From Clostridium sp. AM22-11AC (GTDB taxonomy: Bacteria > Bacillota > Clostridia > Lachnospirales > Lachnospiraceae): 64,000 bases of DNA. A program made the position numbers and the translations under genes. This document shows, in pieces, positions 26,077 through 35,184 of the stretch. How positions within the stretch are numbered: the stretch's first letter is position 1; every line of letters begins with the position of its first letter. Location: NCBI RefSeq assembly GCF_003473545.1, contig NZ_QUCM01000011.1, forward strand, positions 24,191-88,190, written 5' to 3'. Under the pieces are notes generated by a model, which saw only the letters and a list, made by a program, of their open reading frames with translations, was not told the origin of the DNA and made no database searches.

Positions 26077-27564
26077 TTATGCAAATGGATTTTCTGTCTT
26101 GTACAGCATTCCAGCCGGCTGATTAAAGCCGATCTCCTCTACATCTACACCGATGTACTTAAATACCTCATACAGGCTCTTTCCAAAGTGACCGAAAGCA
26201 ACAGCTCCGTGATGTGGAAAGCCCTTTTCGATCAGCACATGACGGTAGAAGCGGCCCATCTGAGGAATTGCAAAGATACCGATGGAACCAAAGGACCGGG
26301 TTGCCACTGGCAGTACCTCGCCCTGTGCTACATAAGCGCGCAGAATGTTGTCAGCTGTACTCTGTAAACGATAAAACGTAATATCACCCGGCATGATATC
26401 GCCTTCCAGAGTTCCCTGTGTAACTTCTTCCGGCAGAGAACGTGCCATGATGAACTGATACTTCATTTCACAGAATGCCAGCTTCTTGGAGTTGGTATTT
26501 CCGCAGTGGAAGCCCATGAAGGTTTCCTTTAAGTCATAGTTAAACTTGTCCTTAATGTCCTCATTGTACAGATCTTCCGGTACAGAGTTGTTGATATCCA
26601 GAAGGGTTACTGCATCCTGGCTGATGCAGGTTCCGATAAATTCACTTAATGCACCGTAAATATCTACTTCACAGGATACCGGGATGCCACGGCCAGTCAG
26701 ACGGCTGTTTACATAGCATGGAACAAAGCCAAACTGGGTCTGGAATGCAGGCCAGCATTTTCCTGCGATCGCAACATACTTGCGGTAGCCTCTGTGGTCA
26801 CGGATCCAGTCTAACAGAGTAATCTCATACTGAGCCAGCTTTGCAAGGATCTCCGGCTTCTTATTGCCTGCTCCTAACTCTGCTTCCATGTCTGCTGCTA
26901 CTTCTGCAATTCTTGGATCACCTGCATGCTTATTAAATGCCTCAAACAGGTCCAACTCAGAGTTTTCTTCAATCTCTACACCCAGGTTGTACAGCTGCTT
27001 GATAGGAGCGTTGCATGCTAAGAAGTTTAATGGTCTTGGGCCAAAGCTGATGATCTTCAGATCAGACAAACCGATCACAGTTCTTGCGATTGGCAGGAAA
27101 TCATGGATCATATCTGCACACTCTGCAGCGGTTCCTACCGGATATTCCGGGATATAAGCCTTGATATTTCTCAGCTGTAAGTTATAGCTTGCATTTAACA
27201 TACCGCAGTATGCATCGCCTCTGCCGGATACCAGGTTGTTTCCGGTCTCTTCAGCTGCTGCAACAAACATTTTCGGTCCGTCAAAGTGCTTTGCAAGAAG
27301 GGTCTCAGAAATTTCAGGTCCGAAGTTTCCAAGGTAAACAACTAAAGCGTTGCATCCCTCTTTCTTAATATCTTCTAAGGCCTGTACCATGTGGATCTCG
27401 CTCTCTACGATACAGACTGGGCACTCATAAATATCCTCTGGATCATATTTTGCCTTGTAAGCGTCTACCAGGGCTTTTCTGCGGTTTACAGATAAAGACT
27501 CCGGGAAACAGTCACGGCTGACTGCAACGATACCAACTTTTACTTTCGGGATATTCTCAAACAT
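26077..27564 (-). CDS. L-fucose/L-arabinose isomerase-family protein
   Basis: A 495-residue member of the fucose/arabinose isomerase superfamily, which interconvert aldoses and ketoses using a divalent metal. It starts at ATG 27564 behind GGAGGAAA. The N-terminal part (KVGIVAVSRDCFPESLSVNRRKALVDAY) and middle domain (SGRGDAYCGMLNASYNLQLRNIKAYIPEYPVG) fit the family's substrate-binding domains, and the C-terminus (GRFYRHVLIEKGFPHHGAVAFGHFGKSLYEVFKYIG) is typical. It is encoded last after xylulokinase and DUF4867 genes, so it probably supplies a ketose to the kinase. The sugar is not determined. Confidence 0.85.
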   Translation of the reverse strand: MFENIPKVKVGIVAVSRDCFPESLSVNRRKALVDAYKAKYDPEDIYECPVCIVESEIHMVQALEDIKKEGCNALVVYLGNFGPEISETLLAKHFDGPKMFVAAAEETGNNLVSGRGDAYCGMLNASYNLQLRNIKAYIPEYPVGTAAECADMIHDFLPIARTVIGLSDLKIISFGPRPLNFLACNAPIKQLYNLGVEIEENSELDLFEAFNKHAGDPRIAEVAADMEAELGAGNKKPEILAKLAQYEITLLDWIRDHRGYRKYVAIAGKCWPAFQTQFGFVPCYVNSRLTGRGIPVSCEVDIYGALSEFIGTCISQDAVTLLDINNSVPEDLYNEDIKDKFNYDLKETFMGFHCGNTNSKKLAFCEMKYQFIMARSLPEEVTQGTLEGDIMPGDITFYRLQSTADNILRAYVAQGEVLPVATRSFGSIGIFAIPQMGRFYRHVLIEKGFPHHGAVAFGHFGKSLYEVFKYIGVDVEEIGFNQPAGMLYKTENPFA

Positions 27565-27627
27565 GTTTTTTTCCTCCATATTTACAGGGCTGTTCCACCA
27601 CAGCCCTTATTTATACTTTTTTATGCT

Positions 27628-28251
27628 CTAAACTTCTGTATTTTCACCTTTCAGTCCGATAAAGCTGCCTTCCGGAAGTCCGCCTTCTGCATGACCGATG
27701 AGCCACTTATTGACAGCTGCCAAAAGTTTCTCTTCGCCGCTCTTATTTTCCGGCTTGTGGCTTAACTCCCCGTTAGTTCCCTCTGGAAGGACAACTACAC
27801 AGCGGAAACCTTTATCAGAGGTCTGGCATGGCGCATAGTGAAGAGTCGTTGCATACACTTCGATCATGGTGCCTGCAGGAACGAAAAATGCTTTTACCTT
27901 AGAGGTATCTAATGTATAGTCATCCTCTACTTCCTCTTCTTTTGCTAAAAGCAGTACCATATCGCTGACTGCAATATTGATCTCAGAGTCTCTGTGATAC
28001 TCTAACGCATTTAATTTACGGTTGTGTCCGTTGCAGTAACCGATCTGGATCGGCATCTGTCCGTAAACACCGTCTGCCAGTTCTTCTGCGATCTTTAAAT
28101 CTTCCAGTTCCTTTACAGAAGCCACATATACTACATCATCCGGGCATGGAGTTTCTTCCATTTTCTGTAAAATTTCTTTCAGGTCATAACCTCCGATGAC
28201 CTTGCCGTACTTTTTAAATTCCGGCTCCATTACACTTATCTGTTTGATCAT
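27628..28251 (-). CDS. DUF4867 family protein, probable sugar-metabolism enzyme
   Basis: A 207-residue soluble protein matching what I know as DUF4867, found with sugar kinases and isomerases in Firmicutes. Function is not established. Visible are a C-terminal beta-rich half resembling a cupin-like fold (ALEYHRDSEINIAVSDMVLLLA, VKAFFVPAGTMIEVYATTLHYAPCQ) with candidate metal ligands His and Glu. It overlaps the xylB stop by 4 bases (ATGA) and is followed by the isomerase gene after 63 bases, so all three are one operon. A cupin-fold isomerase or epimerase is a reasonable guess only. Confidence 0.75.
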   Translation of the reverse strand: MIKQISVMEPEFKKYGKVIGGYDLKEILQKMEETPCPDDVVYVASVKELEDLKIAEELADGVYGQMPIQIGYCNGHNRKLNALEYHRDSEINIAVSDMVLLLAKEEEVEDDYTLDTSKVKAFFVPAGTMIEVYATTLHYAPCQTSDKGFRCVVVLPEGTNGELSHKPENKSGEEKLLAAVNKWLIGHAEGGLPEGSFIGLKGENTEV

Positions 28252-29774
28252 GATAATTCTGCCAGCTCCTTATAATCATTTTTCAGGCTTGTATACAATT
28301 TCTGATACAGTCTGTGATATTTTTCATAAACAGCCACATCTTCTGCCTTTGGCTCTGTGCTGTCCCTGCGTGTGATCAACTGGTCACATGCTTTTTCCAC
28401 ACTTTCATAAAGACCGCAGGCAACTCCTGCTAAAATGGCAACGCCAAGTGCCGGACCTTCATCCTGTACCACACGCTCTACGGAGCAGTTGTACAGATCC
28501 GCTAACATCTGGCGCCATACAGGGCTCTTTCCGCCGCCTCCGCAGGCTTTCATACAGTCAACCTTAACGCCCATTTCCTGAAGGATCTCATTGCAGTCGC
28601 AGAGAGAATAAGCAACGCCTTCCATTACAGCCCGCAGCAGATGCTTTCTTGTGTGGATCGCAGACAGACCGAAAAATACGCCTCTGCAGTCCGGATCCAG
28701 ATGCGGGGTCCTTTCTCCCATTAAATAAGGAAGATACAGCAGACGGTCACTTCCAGGTGCTACAGACGCAACATCCTGATTGATCTGGTCATATACATCT
28801 ACTCCCTTGGCCTCTGCCTCTTTTACATAATCCTGGCAGAACTGGTCTTTAAACCATTTTAAGGAAAGTCCTGCAGCCTGGGTCACACCCATCATATGCC
28901 ATGCACCCGGTACTGCGCAGCAGCAGGTATGGATCCTTCCCTTCGGATCAATGGCAGGCTTGCTGGTATGTGCAAATACAACACCGGAAGTACCAATGGT
29001 AGTAAAGGCAGTTCCGTCTTTTACAACACCGGTTCCCACTGCAGCTGCAGCATTATCACCGGCACCGCCGGCTACGATACATTTTTCAGAAAGGCCTAAT
29101 TCCTTTGCTACATCCGGAAGCAGTGTTCCTGTTGCTTCGCAGGACTCATGTACCTTTCCTAAAAGGTTCTTGTCAATATTTAATGCTTTCAGCACTTCAT
29201 CAGACCAGCAGCGGCCCGGAACGTCTAAAAGCTGCATACCGCTTGCATCAGAAACTTCAGTTGCAAATACACCGGTAAGTATGTAGCGGATGTAATCCTT
29301 CGGCAGTAAGATATGACGGCAGCGGTTATAATTTTCCGGCTCATTTTTCCGTACCCAGAGGATCTTTGCTGCAGTCCAGCCTGTCAGTGGCGGGTTAGCT
29401 GTGATACGGATCCATTCTTCCCTTGGCATGATCTTTAACATGTCCTCTACTTCTGCGCCTGTTCTCTGGTCGCACCAGATAATAGAAGGACGGATCACCT
29501 CTCCGGCCTCATCTAACATGACCAGGCCATGCATCTGTCCGGAAATACCAATTCCCTTTACTGCGTCTTTGTCTACACCTGACTGTGAAACAACTTCCTT
29601 TATGGTCTTAAGAACTGCATCTCTCCAGTCCTCGGGCTTCTGCTCTGCCCAGCCATTTTCCGGCTGATACATTGGATATTCCTGTGAAGCAGAAGCGATC
29701 ACGGTTCCCTTTTCATCAAACAGGACCGTCTTTGTTGCGGAAGTTCCCACATCTATTCCCAAGAGATAATTCAT
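28248..29774 (-). CDS. xylB: Xylulokinase-like FGGY carbohydrate kinase
   Basis: A 508-residue FGGY-family kinase that phosphorylates a ketose, typically D-xylulose. The start ATG at 29774 follows GGAGAAGGGAG; the frame extends further upstream without a ribosome site. Motifs: phosphate-1 MNYLLGIDVGTSATKTVLFD, substrate segment QMHGLVMLDEAGEVIRPSIIWCDQRT, GAGDNAAAAVGTG, and adenosine motif ACGGGGKSPVWRQMLADLYN. First gene of the operon with DUF4867 and the isomerase. Divergent AraC gene nearby suggests regulation. L-xylulose or ribulose as substrate cannot be ruled out. Confidence 0.88.
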   Translation of the reverse strand: MNYLLGIDVGTSATKTVLFDEKGTVIASASQEYPMYQPENGWAEQKPEDWRDAVLKTIKEVVSQSGVDKDAVKGIGISGQMHGLVMLDEAGEVIRPSIIWCDQRTGAEVEDMLKIMPREEWIRITANPPLTGWTAAKILWVRKNEPENYNRCRHILLPKDYIRYILTGVFATEVSDASGMQLLDVPGRCWSDEVLKALNIDKNLLGKVHESCEATGTLLPDVAKELGLSEKCIVAGGAGDNAAAAVGTGVVKDGTAFTTIGTSGVVFAHTSKPAIDPKGRIHTCCCAVPGAWHMMGVTQAAGLSLKWFKDQFCQDYVKEAEAKGVDVYDQINQDVASVAPGSDRLLYLPYLMGERTPHLDPDCRGVFFGLSAIHTRKHLLRAVMEGVAYSLCDCNEILQEMGVKVDCMKACGGGGKSPVWRQMLADLYNCSVERVVQDEGPALGVAILAGVACGLYESVEKACDQLITRRDSTEPKAEDVAVYEKYHRLYQKLYTSLKNDYKELAELS

Positions 29775-30006
29775 GATATTCTCCCTTCTCCTCTTATGAC
29801 AGCCATTCCTGCCAAACATATTCTAAAATGATTATAACTTATCCTAAACCGTCATTCCAGAGCAGTTCTTATCTTTATAATAGCACTTTCTTATCCTTTT
29901 ACATCATTCTTATCATATGGTATACTTTATTGCAGGATCTGCGTGTTCTGACCGGCTTTTTAAGCCTTATGTACACCTGGAATTTTTACGGAAAGGAAGC
30001 TACAGG

Positions 30007-30846
30007 ATGGATTTTAAATATGAAATGGTCGTTCCAAACGAAGACCTGCCCTGTAAATTTTTCATTTTTGAAGGAAAAAACGGCAATTACCGCCGCGCCA
30101 ACCACTGGCACCAGTCTGTGGAGATCTTCCTGGTGCTGGAAGGGGAACTGAAATTTTACATTAACAACCAGTCCCAGCCCTTAAGTGCCGGGGAACTGAT
30201 CATTGTCAATTCCAATGAGATCCACTCCATTGAAGCGCCAAAACCCAATCTGACCCTGGTGCTCCAGATCCCGGTTTCTTATTTTACCCCTTATATGGGA
30301 AAAGAGGACTATGCCATATTTGTAAGCCAGTCCCAGGAGAAAAACCGCGCGCTGGCTGTTCTTATTGAAAAAATGTATCATGTATATACAAAAAAAGAAA
30401 AGGCCTATCTTTTAAAAATGCAAAGCCTCTTCTATGAACTTTTATACCAAATGGCAACGGAATTTATGAAAACAGAGGCAGATGAGGGAAATCTGCGGCA
30501 AAAACGGCACTTAGACCGTCTCTCCCAGATTACTTCTTATATGAAGAAACACTATGATCAGCCGATCACTTTGGAAAGTGTAGCTGAAACATTCGGCTTC
30601 TCACCCAACTATTTATCCCGCATGTTCCGCCTCTATGCAGGGATCAGTTACAAAACCTATCTTTTAAACCTGCGCACCGAATATGCATTCCGTGAAATGC
30701 TACACACAGACCGCAGTTTAAATGACATTGCCATTAATAATGGTTTTCCCAACAGCCGTGCCTTTGCAAAATCCTTTTTAAAGCGCTACGACTGTCTTCC
30801 CGGGGAATACAGAAAAAAAATACAGCTTACTGCTTCTGAGACTTAA
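30007..30846 (+). CDS. AraC-family transcriptional regulator with cupin sensor domain
   Basis: A 279-residue regulator. Start ATG 30007 was chosen for GGAAAGGAAG upstream and because it begins the sensor domain; an earlier in-frame start at 29917 has none. The N-terminal cupin (residues about 15-100: NHWHQSVEIFLVLEGELKFYI, SAGELIIVNSNEIHSIE) binds a ligand. Two helix-turn-helix motifs follow at about 180-275 (TLESVAETFGFSPNYLSRMFR, SLNDIAINNGFPNSRAFAKSFLKRY). It is divergent from the xylB operon, its likely target. Its 3' end overlaps the convergent cbiL-type gene by 20 bases. Confidence 0.88.
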   Translation: MDFKYEMVVPNEDLPCKFFIFEGKNGNYRRANHWHQSVEIFLVLEGELKFYINNQSQPLSAGELIIVNSNEIHSIEAPKPNLTLVLQIPVSYFTPYMGKEDYAIFVSQSQEKNRALAVLIEKMYHVYTKKEKAYLLKMQSLFYELLYQMATEFMKTEADEGNLRQKRHLDRLSQITSYMKKHYDQPITLESVAETFGFSPNYLSRMFRLYAGISYKTYLLNLRTEYAFREMLHTDRSLNDIAINNGFPNSRAFAKSFLKRYDCLPGEYRKKIQLTASET

Positions 30847-31534
30847 GGATCATCAGAGACAGATAGGGAACCGGCTCCTCTTTTAAGGTCTGATACTCCC
30901 GGATCAGACGCTGCTCTTTGGTTCCCGCCTTTTCTACCAGTACAAAAGAATTTTCCCTTCCACTTGCCTGAATAGCAGAAACCAGGGCTTCACTGTCTGT
31001 GGAAGGCTTCATAAGCACTACATTCTCATGTTCTGTAAGAAGCTTCTCCAGATCCGCTGCATTATTTTTCCGGACCGGTGCGATCACCAGATCTTCATCC
31101 CAGGCAGTAAGAGGGATTTTTGAAATAGCCGCTGCTGCACAGAAGGACGGAATTCCCGGAACTACCTCTGTCTCTGTGCCAAAAGCTTCTATATAAGGAA
31201 GGGTATACATAAAGGTACTGTATACAGAGGGATCGCCTAAAGTGATAAAAGCTCCTGTTTTATCTCCTTTTAAATATTCAGAGATCAGGCGTCCGTTTTC
31301 TTCCCACATTTTTTTCAGCTCGTCCCCTTTATAATGCATAGGATACTCCAGATTTACGATCTGGGCTTTACTGTCTTTTATATGTTCCTTTATAATATCA
31401 AAGGCAAAACCACCTGCTCCTTTTTTCTTTTCCGGACAGAAGATCACATCTGCCTGGTTAAGGATCTTATATGCTTTTAATGTAAGCAGTTCCGGATCTC
31501 CCGGTCCTACTCCAATTCCGTATAATTTTCCCAT
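30827..31534 (-). CDS. cbiL: Precorrin-2/cobalt-factor II C20-methyltransferase
   Basis: A 235-residue SAM-dependent methyltransferase of corrin biosynthesis (CobI/CbiL). Family signatures: GKLYGIGVGPGDPELLTLKAYKIL at the N-terminus, GAFITLGDPSVYSTFMY for SAM binding, and VVPGIPSFCAAAA. It is full length. No other cobalamin gene lies in the window, and it is divergent from a TauT-like importer across 125 bases. It could complete a pathway encoded elsewhere. The family assignment is firm; cobalt-loaded versus metal-free substrate is not resolved. Confidence 0.88.
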   Translation of the reverse strand: MGKLYGIGVGPGDPELLTLKAYKILNQADVIFCPEKKKGAGGFAFDIIKEHIKDSKAQIVNLEYPMHYKGDELKKMWEENGRLISEYLKGDKTGAFITLGDPSVYSTFMYTLPYIEAFGTETEVVPGIPSFCAAAAISKIPLTAWDEDLVIAPVRKNNAADLEKLLTEHENVVLMKPSTDSEALVSAIQASGRENSFVLVEKAGTKEQRLIREYQTLKEEPVPYLSLMILKSQKQ

Positions 31535-31659
31535 AATTTACCTTTCTTCTATCTATTTTTCTCAACAAATCCATTTTAACAGCACTTAACCACCACAGCA
31601 AGGAATTTTTATGGTAAGATAAGTCTATTACTATATTATTTAGGAAGGAATAATTTATT

Positions 31660-32763
31660 ATGAAAAAAACAATGAAATTGCTGGCGGCTGCTCTTGCAGG
31701 CACTTTAGTGTTAGGCGGCTGTGCAGGAAATAAGGAAAATACTGCTGCTTCTGCTGAAAGCGAGACTGTAAAAGAAACAGAAGCACAGAGCACAGAGGCT
31801 GAAAGCTCACAGGCAGAATCTGAAACTGAAAAGGAAGAAACTGAGACTTCTGACGCAGCCGGTTCAGGTACTGCGATCCGCATTGGCTCTTTAAAAGGAC
31901 CTACCTCTATGGGACTGGCTGAACTGATGGATCGCGCTGAAAAAGGCGAGACAGAAAATGACTATACCTTTACCATGGCAGGAAAAGCAGATGAACTGGT
32001 AGGTTCCATTGCAAGTGGAGATCTGGATATTGTTTTAGTCCCTGCCAATGTTGCAAGTATCCTGTATACAAAGACCCAGGGTAATGTAAATGTGATCGAC
32101 ATCAATACCTTGGGCGTTCTCTATGTAGTTGCCTCTGATGATTCCATTTCTTCTATGGAAGACCTGAAAGGAAAGACCGTTTACATGACCGGAAAAGGAA
32201 CTACCCCGGAATATGTAATGAATTATCTCCTTTCTGAAAATGGCCTTGCTGACGGGGATGTTACTCTGGAATTTAAGTCTGAGGCCACAGAGGTTGCTTC
32301 CGTATTAAAAGAAGATTCTTCTGCAGTAGGCGTTCTTCCTCAGCCTTTTGCAACTGCTGCCTGCATCCAGAACGAAGCTTTAAAGCCGGTTCTTGACCTG
32401 ACCGAACAGTGGAACCTTTTAAATAAGGAAAATGGAAGCCAGTTAGTTACAGGTGTTACCATTGTGCGCAGCGACTTCTTAAAGGAAAATGAAGAGGCAG
32501 TGAAACTGTTCATCGAAGATCACAAGGCATCTGCTGCCTATACAAGCGAACATCTGGATGAAGCTGCTGAAATGGTAGCTGCACTGGGCATCGTTGAAAA
32601 GGCACCCATTGCGAAAAAAGCTATGCCTGCCTGCAACATTGTATGCATCACAGGTGAGGAAATGAAGTCTGCTCTCTCAGGCTATTTATCTGTTCTGGAA
32701 GCTGCTGATGCAAAATCTGTAGGCGGACAGTTACCGGCTGATGACTTCTACTATCTTCCATAA
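31660..32763 (+). CDS. ABC transporter substrate-binding lipoprotein (SsuA/TauA/THI5-like)
   Basis: A 367-residue lipoprotein with lipobox LGGC (residue 24 region), a Ser/Thr/Glu-rich linker to about residue 70 and a type 2 periplasmic-binding domain (IRIGSLKGPTSMGLAELMDRAEKG, IASGDLDIVLVPANVASILY, LKGKTVYMTGKGTTPEYVMNYLL). The fold is that of nitrate/taurine/sulfonate/thiamine-precursor binding proteins. Start ATG 31660 follows TTAGGAAGGAAT. First gene of a three-gene importer; the substrate is unknown. No riboswitch is visible upstream. Confidence 0.9.
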   Translation: MKKTMKLLAAALAGTLVLGGCAGNKENTAASAESETVKETEAQSTEAESSQAESETEKEETETSDAAGSGTAIRIGSLKGPTSMGLAELMDRAEKGETENDYTFTMAGKADELVGSIASGDLDIVLVPANVASILYTKTQGNVNVIDINTLGVLYVVASDDSISSMEDLKGKTVYMTGKGTTPEYVMNYLLSENGLADGDVTLEFKSEATEVASVLKEDSSAVGVLPQPFATAACIQNEALKPVLDLTEQWNLLNKENGSQLVTGVTIVRSDFLKENEEAVKLFIEDHKASAAYTSEHLDEAAEMVAALGIVEKAPIAKKAMPACNIVCITGEEMKSALSGYLSVLEAADAKSVGGQLPADDFYYLP

Positions 32764-32795
32764 ATCACTTACAGGATCCTTTTCTTATTGCTTCA

Positions 32796-33539
32796 ATGAA
32801 AAATCTGATGAAAAAATATGGAAAAAACTGGGTCTGCTGGCTGATCTGGATCGGGATCTGGCAGCTGGCGGACCTTTTCATCCACAACAATATTATTTTT
32901 GCCGGGCCTTTTGACATGGCACTGACGCTGGTAGGACTGTTAAAAGACGGGGATTTCTGGCTGAGCCTGTTTCACTCTTCCCTTCGCATCTGCCTGGGAT
33001 TTTTAAGTGCTTTTTGCCTTGGGATCCTTCTTGGAAGCCTTGGTTGGGCCTTTCCCCTGGTGAAAGAATTTTTAAAACCGCCTATGTTGATGATCCGATC
33101 TGTACCGGTGGCTTCCTTTGTCATTCTGGCACTGATCTGGATCGGGTCAGAAAATCTGTCTGTTTTTATCTCTTTTCTGGTGGTAGTTCCCATGATCTAT
33201 GGCGCTACGCTGGCAGGACTTGAAAATATGGATCAAAAGCTTTTGGAAATGTCCCAGGTCTTTTCCATGCCATTCTTAAAAAAAGTGCGCTACCTCTTCA
33301 TCCCGGCTGTCCACCCTTATCTGGTAAGCAGCTGCAGGACTGCCCTGGGAATGAGCTGGAAATCAGGAGTTGCTGCAGAAGTGATCGGTATCCCGAAAAC
33401 TTCTATTGGCGAGCAACTATATTACACAAAACTGTATCTGGATACTTCCGGGCTTTTTGCCTGGACCTTTTCCATTATCCTTATAAGCGCAGTTTTTGAG
33501 TTTGTTTTTCTTACATTATTAAAGAAGGTACGTCACTGA
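32796..33539 (+). CDS. ABC transporter permease (SsuC/TauC type)
   Basis: A 247-residue permease with about six membrane segments. An N-terminal WLIWIGIWQLADLFI helix precedes the core, and the EAA-like loop DQKLLEMSQVFSMPFLKKVRYLFIPAVHPYLV lies near residue 145-180, as in TauC/SsuC. It starts 32 bases after the binding-protein gene. The ribosome site is weak (ATTGCTTCA), so translation may depend on coupling. Confidence 0.9.
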   Translation: MKNLMKKYGKNWVCWLIWIGIWQLADLFIHNNIIFAGPFDMALTLVGLLKDGDFWLSLFHSSLRICLGFLSAFCLGILLGSLGWAFPLVKEFLKPPMLMIRSVPVASFVILALIWIGSENLSVFISFLVVVPMIYGATLAGLENMDQKLLEMSQVFSMPFLKKVRYLFIPAVHPYLVSSCRTALGMSWKSGVAAEVIGIPKTSIGEQLYYTKLYLDTSGLFAWTFSIILISAVFEFVFLTLLKKVRH

Positions 33540-33540
33540 T

Positions 33541-34176
33541 ATGGAACAGATCATAATTAAAAACCTGTCAAAATCTTATGGTACACTGACCGTCTTAAAA
33601 AATGTGGATCTGACTTTAGACCGGTATAAGACCTACTGCCTGATGAGTCCTTCCGGAACAGGAAAAACCACTTTATTCCGTATTCTTATGGGACTGGAAA
33701 AGGCAGATGAAGGGGATATTATCTGGAATGTGGGGTCCGGAGCCGGGACTGAAACTGATACAGATGCTTCCCGTTCTCTGCGCATTTCCGCTGTTTTCCA
33801 GGAAGACCGGCTCTGTCCTTCTTTTTCCCCTTTGGAAAATGTGATGATGGTGCAGAAAAAACATACTTCTGAAATTTCCGGGATTTCCAGGGATGAGATC
33901 CTCACAGCTATGTGCCGTCTTCTGCCGGAAGAATGTTTAAACCGGCCGGTATCTACCTTAAGCGGCGGTATGAAACGGCGGACTGCCATCCTGCGGGCTC
34001 TTCTTACCAGGTCGGATCTGCTTTTAATGGATGAACCCTTTACAGGTCTGGATGAGGGAACAAAAGATGAGGTCATAAAATTTTTAAAGGAATACAGACA
34101 GGATCGTTTCCTTCTGATCTCCACCCATCAGAAGGAAGATGTGGAGAAACTTGGTGGAATATTGCTTACTCTGTAA
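33541..34176 (+). CDS. ABC transporter ATP-binding protein (SsuB/TauB type)
   Basis: A 211-residue ATPase, somewhat shorter than typical SsuB (about 250). Walker A SPSGTGKTT, Q-loop FQEDRLCPSFSPLENVM, signature LSGGMKRR, Walker B LLLMDEPFTGLDEG and H-loop ISTHQKEDVEKLGG are present. Its ATG starts one base after the permease stop region (33541), so the genes are coupled. A terminator follows at 34190-34217. Confidence 0.92.
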   Translation: MEQIIIKNLSKSYGTLTVLKNVDLTLDRYKTYCLMSPSGTGKTTLFRILMGLEKADEGDIIWNVGSGAGTETDTDASRSLRISAVFQEDRLCPSFSPLENVMMVQKKHTSEISGISRDEILTAMCRLLPEECLNRPVSTLSGGMKRRTAILRALLTRSDLLLMDEPFTGLDEGTKDEVIKFLKEYRQDRFLLISTHQKEDVEKLGGILLTL

Positions 34177-34189
34177 TATTTTTCTGTTT

Positions 34190-34217
34190 AAAAGCCCGGT
34201 TTTGCCGGGCTTTTTAT
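34190..34217. terminator. Terminator between the importer and cotJC
   Basis: AAAAGCCCGG-TTTTG-CCGGGCTTTT followed by TATA. The A/T flanks on both sides allow it to serve the plus-strand importer and the minus-strand cotJ operon. Confidence 0.9.
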
Positions 34218-34255
34218 ATACCGTTGGATTTTACTGCGGGATTTTTGTGATCCCC

Positions 34256-34879
34256 TTAATTTCTCGGCTGGATCACACTTTTTCCATTGTCAAAAGACGG
34301 ATTAAACGCATAGAAATTCTTGCTGTCTAACTTCTCCTGGGTGATGCGCAGGGCTTCACCGAATCTCTGATAATGAACGATCTCCCGCTCTCTTAAATAT
34401 TTGATAGGCTCACATACGTCATAATCTGTGACTACACGGAGTATATTGTCGTATGTGGAGCGGGCTTTCTGTTCCGCAGCCATATCTTCATGAAGATCGG
34501 TGATAATATCTCCCTTGCTCTGGAATTCACAGGCATTAAACGGTACACCGCCTGCAGCCTGAGGCCAGATCCCGGTAGTATGGTCAATATAATAAGGACC
34601 AAAGCCCTGTTCTACCAGCTGTTCGGCTGTTAAATTCCGGGTAAGCTGGTGGACGATGGCCGCCACGATCTCCAAGTGGGCCAACTCTTCCGTGCCAATG
34701 TCTGTAAGGACTGCCTTGCACTCCTTGTATGGCATGGAATAGCGCTGGGAAAGATAACGCATGGAAGCACCCATTTCCCCGTCGGGACCTCCATACTGAC
34801 TCATGATAAACATGGCCATCTTCGCATTTGGTTCTTTAATATTTACAGGAAATTCCAGTCTCTTTTCATAGATCCACAT
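34256..34879 (-). CDS. cotJC: Spore coat protein CotJC (manganese-catalase family)
   Basis: A 207-residue coat protein of the manganese-catalase-like family made in the mother cell during sporulation. The ATG at 34879 (MWIYEKRLEFPVNI, the family N-terminus) overlaps the cotJB stop by one base and has GGAAGGAGG upstream. The ferritin-like bundle carries candidate metal ligands in GTEELAHLEIVAAIVHQL, HEDMAAEQKARSTYDNIL and REREIVHYQRFGEAL. Last gene of cotJA-B-C. Confidence 0.94.
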   Translation of the reverse strand: MWIYEKRLEFPVNIKEPNAKMAMFIMSQYGGPDGEMGASMRYLSQRYSMPYKECKAVLTDIGTEELAHLEIVAAIVHQLTRNLTAEQLVEQGFGPYYIDHTTGIWPQAAGGVPFNACEFQSKGDIITDLHEDMAAEQKARSTYDNILRVVTDYDVCEPIKYLREREIVHYQRFGEALRITQEKLDSKNFYAFNPSFDNGKSVIQPRN

Positions 34880-35184
34880 TAATAACCGCCTCCTTCCCAT
34901 GGCCACGGGTCGTCTGTCCAGGACCAGTAGACTGTATCTCTGGCATTTTCAGCACGAAGGGGACCATACTGGGCTTCGTAAGCATTTCTTGCATCTGCAT
35001 ATGCCTGGGACATCTGTTTCAGATAAGCAATCGCCTGAGAGTCGCAGGGATGTGTATCCAGATAAAGATTTGCCTCTGTTACCGCAAAACCTGCCTGATT
35101 GACAGCCATGAGCAGGGCATCTTTTGAAGTACCACCCATTCTGTTCATGCTGCCGTTCATACTGTTATTCATGTTTCCCATCAT
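34879..35184 (-). CDS. cotJB: Spore coat protein CotJB
   Basis: A 101-residue coat protein. The Met/Asn/Gly-rich first 18 residues lead into the conserved CotJB domain (LLMAVNQAGFAVTEANLYLDTHPCDSQAIAYL, AYEAQYGPL), ending WPWEGGGY as is typical. Start ATG 35184 follows GGAGGTG. It lies directly after the cotJA-like gene. Confidence 0.93.
   Translation of the reverse strand: MMGNMNNSMNGSMNRMGGTSKDALLMAVNQAGFAVTEANLYLDTHPCDSQAIAYLKQMSQAYADARNAYEAQYGPLRAENARDTVYWSWTDDPWPWEGGGY

Noticed and set aside
29828..30151. 107-residue plus-strand frame overlapping the AraC gene start
   Set aside because: It is out of frame with the AraC sensor domain and has no ribosome site or domain.
31535..31659. Spacer between cbiL and the importer checked for a cobalamin or TPP riboswitch
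   Set aside because: Only 125 bases are available and no B12-box or TPP core sequence is visible.
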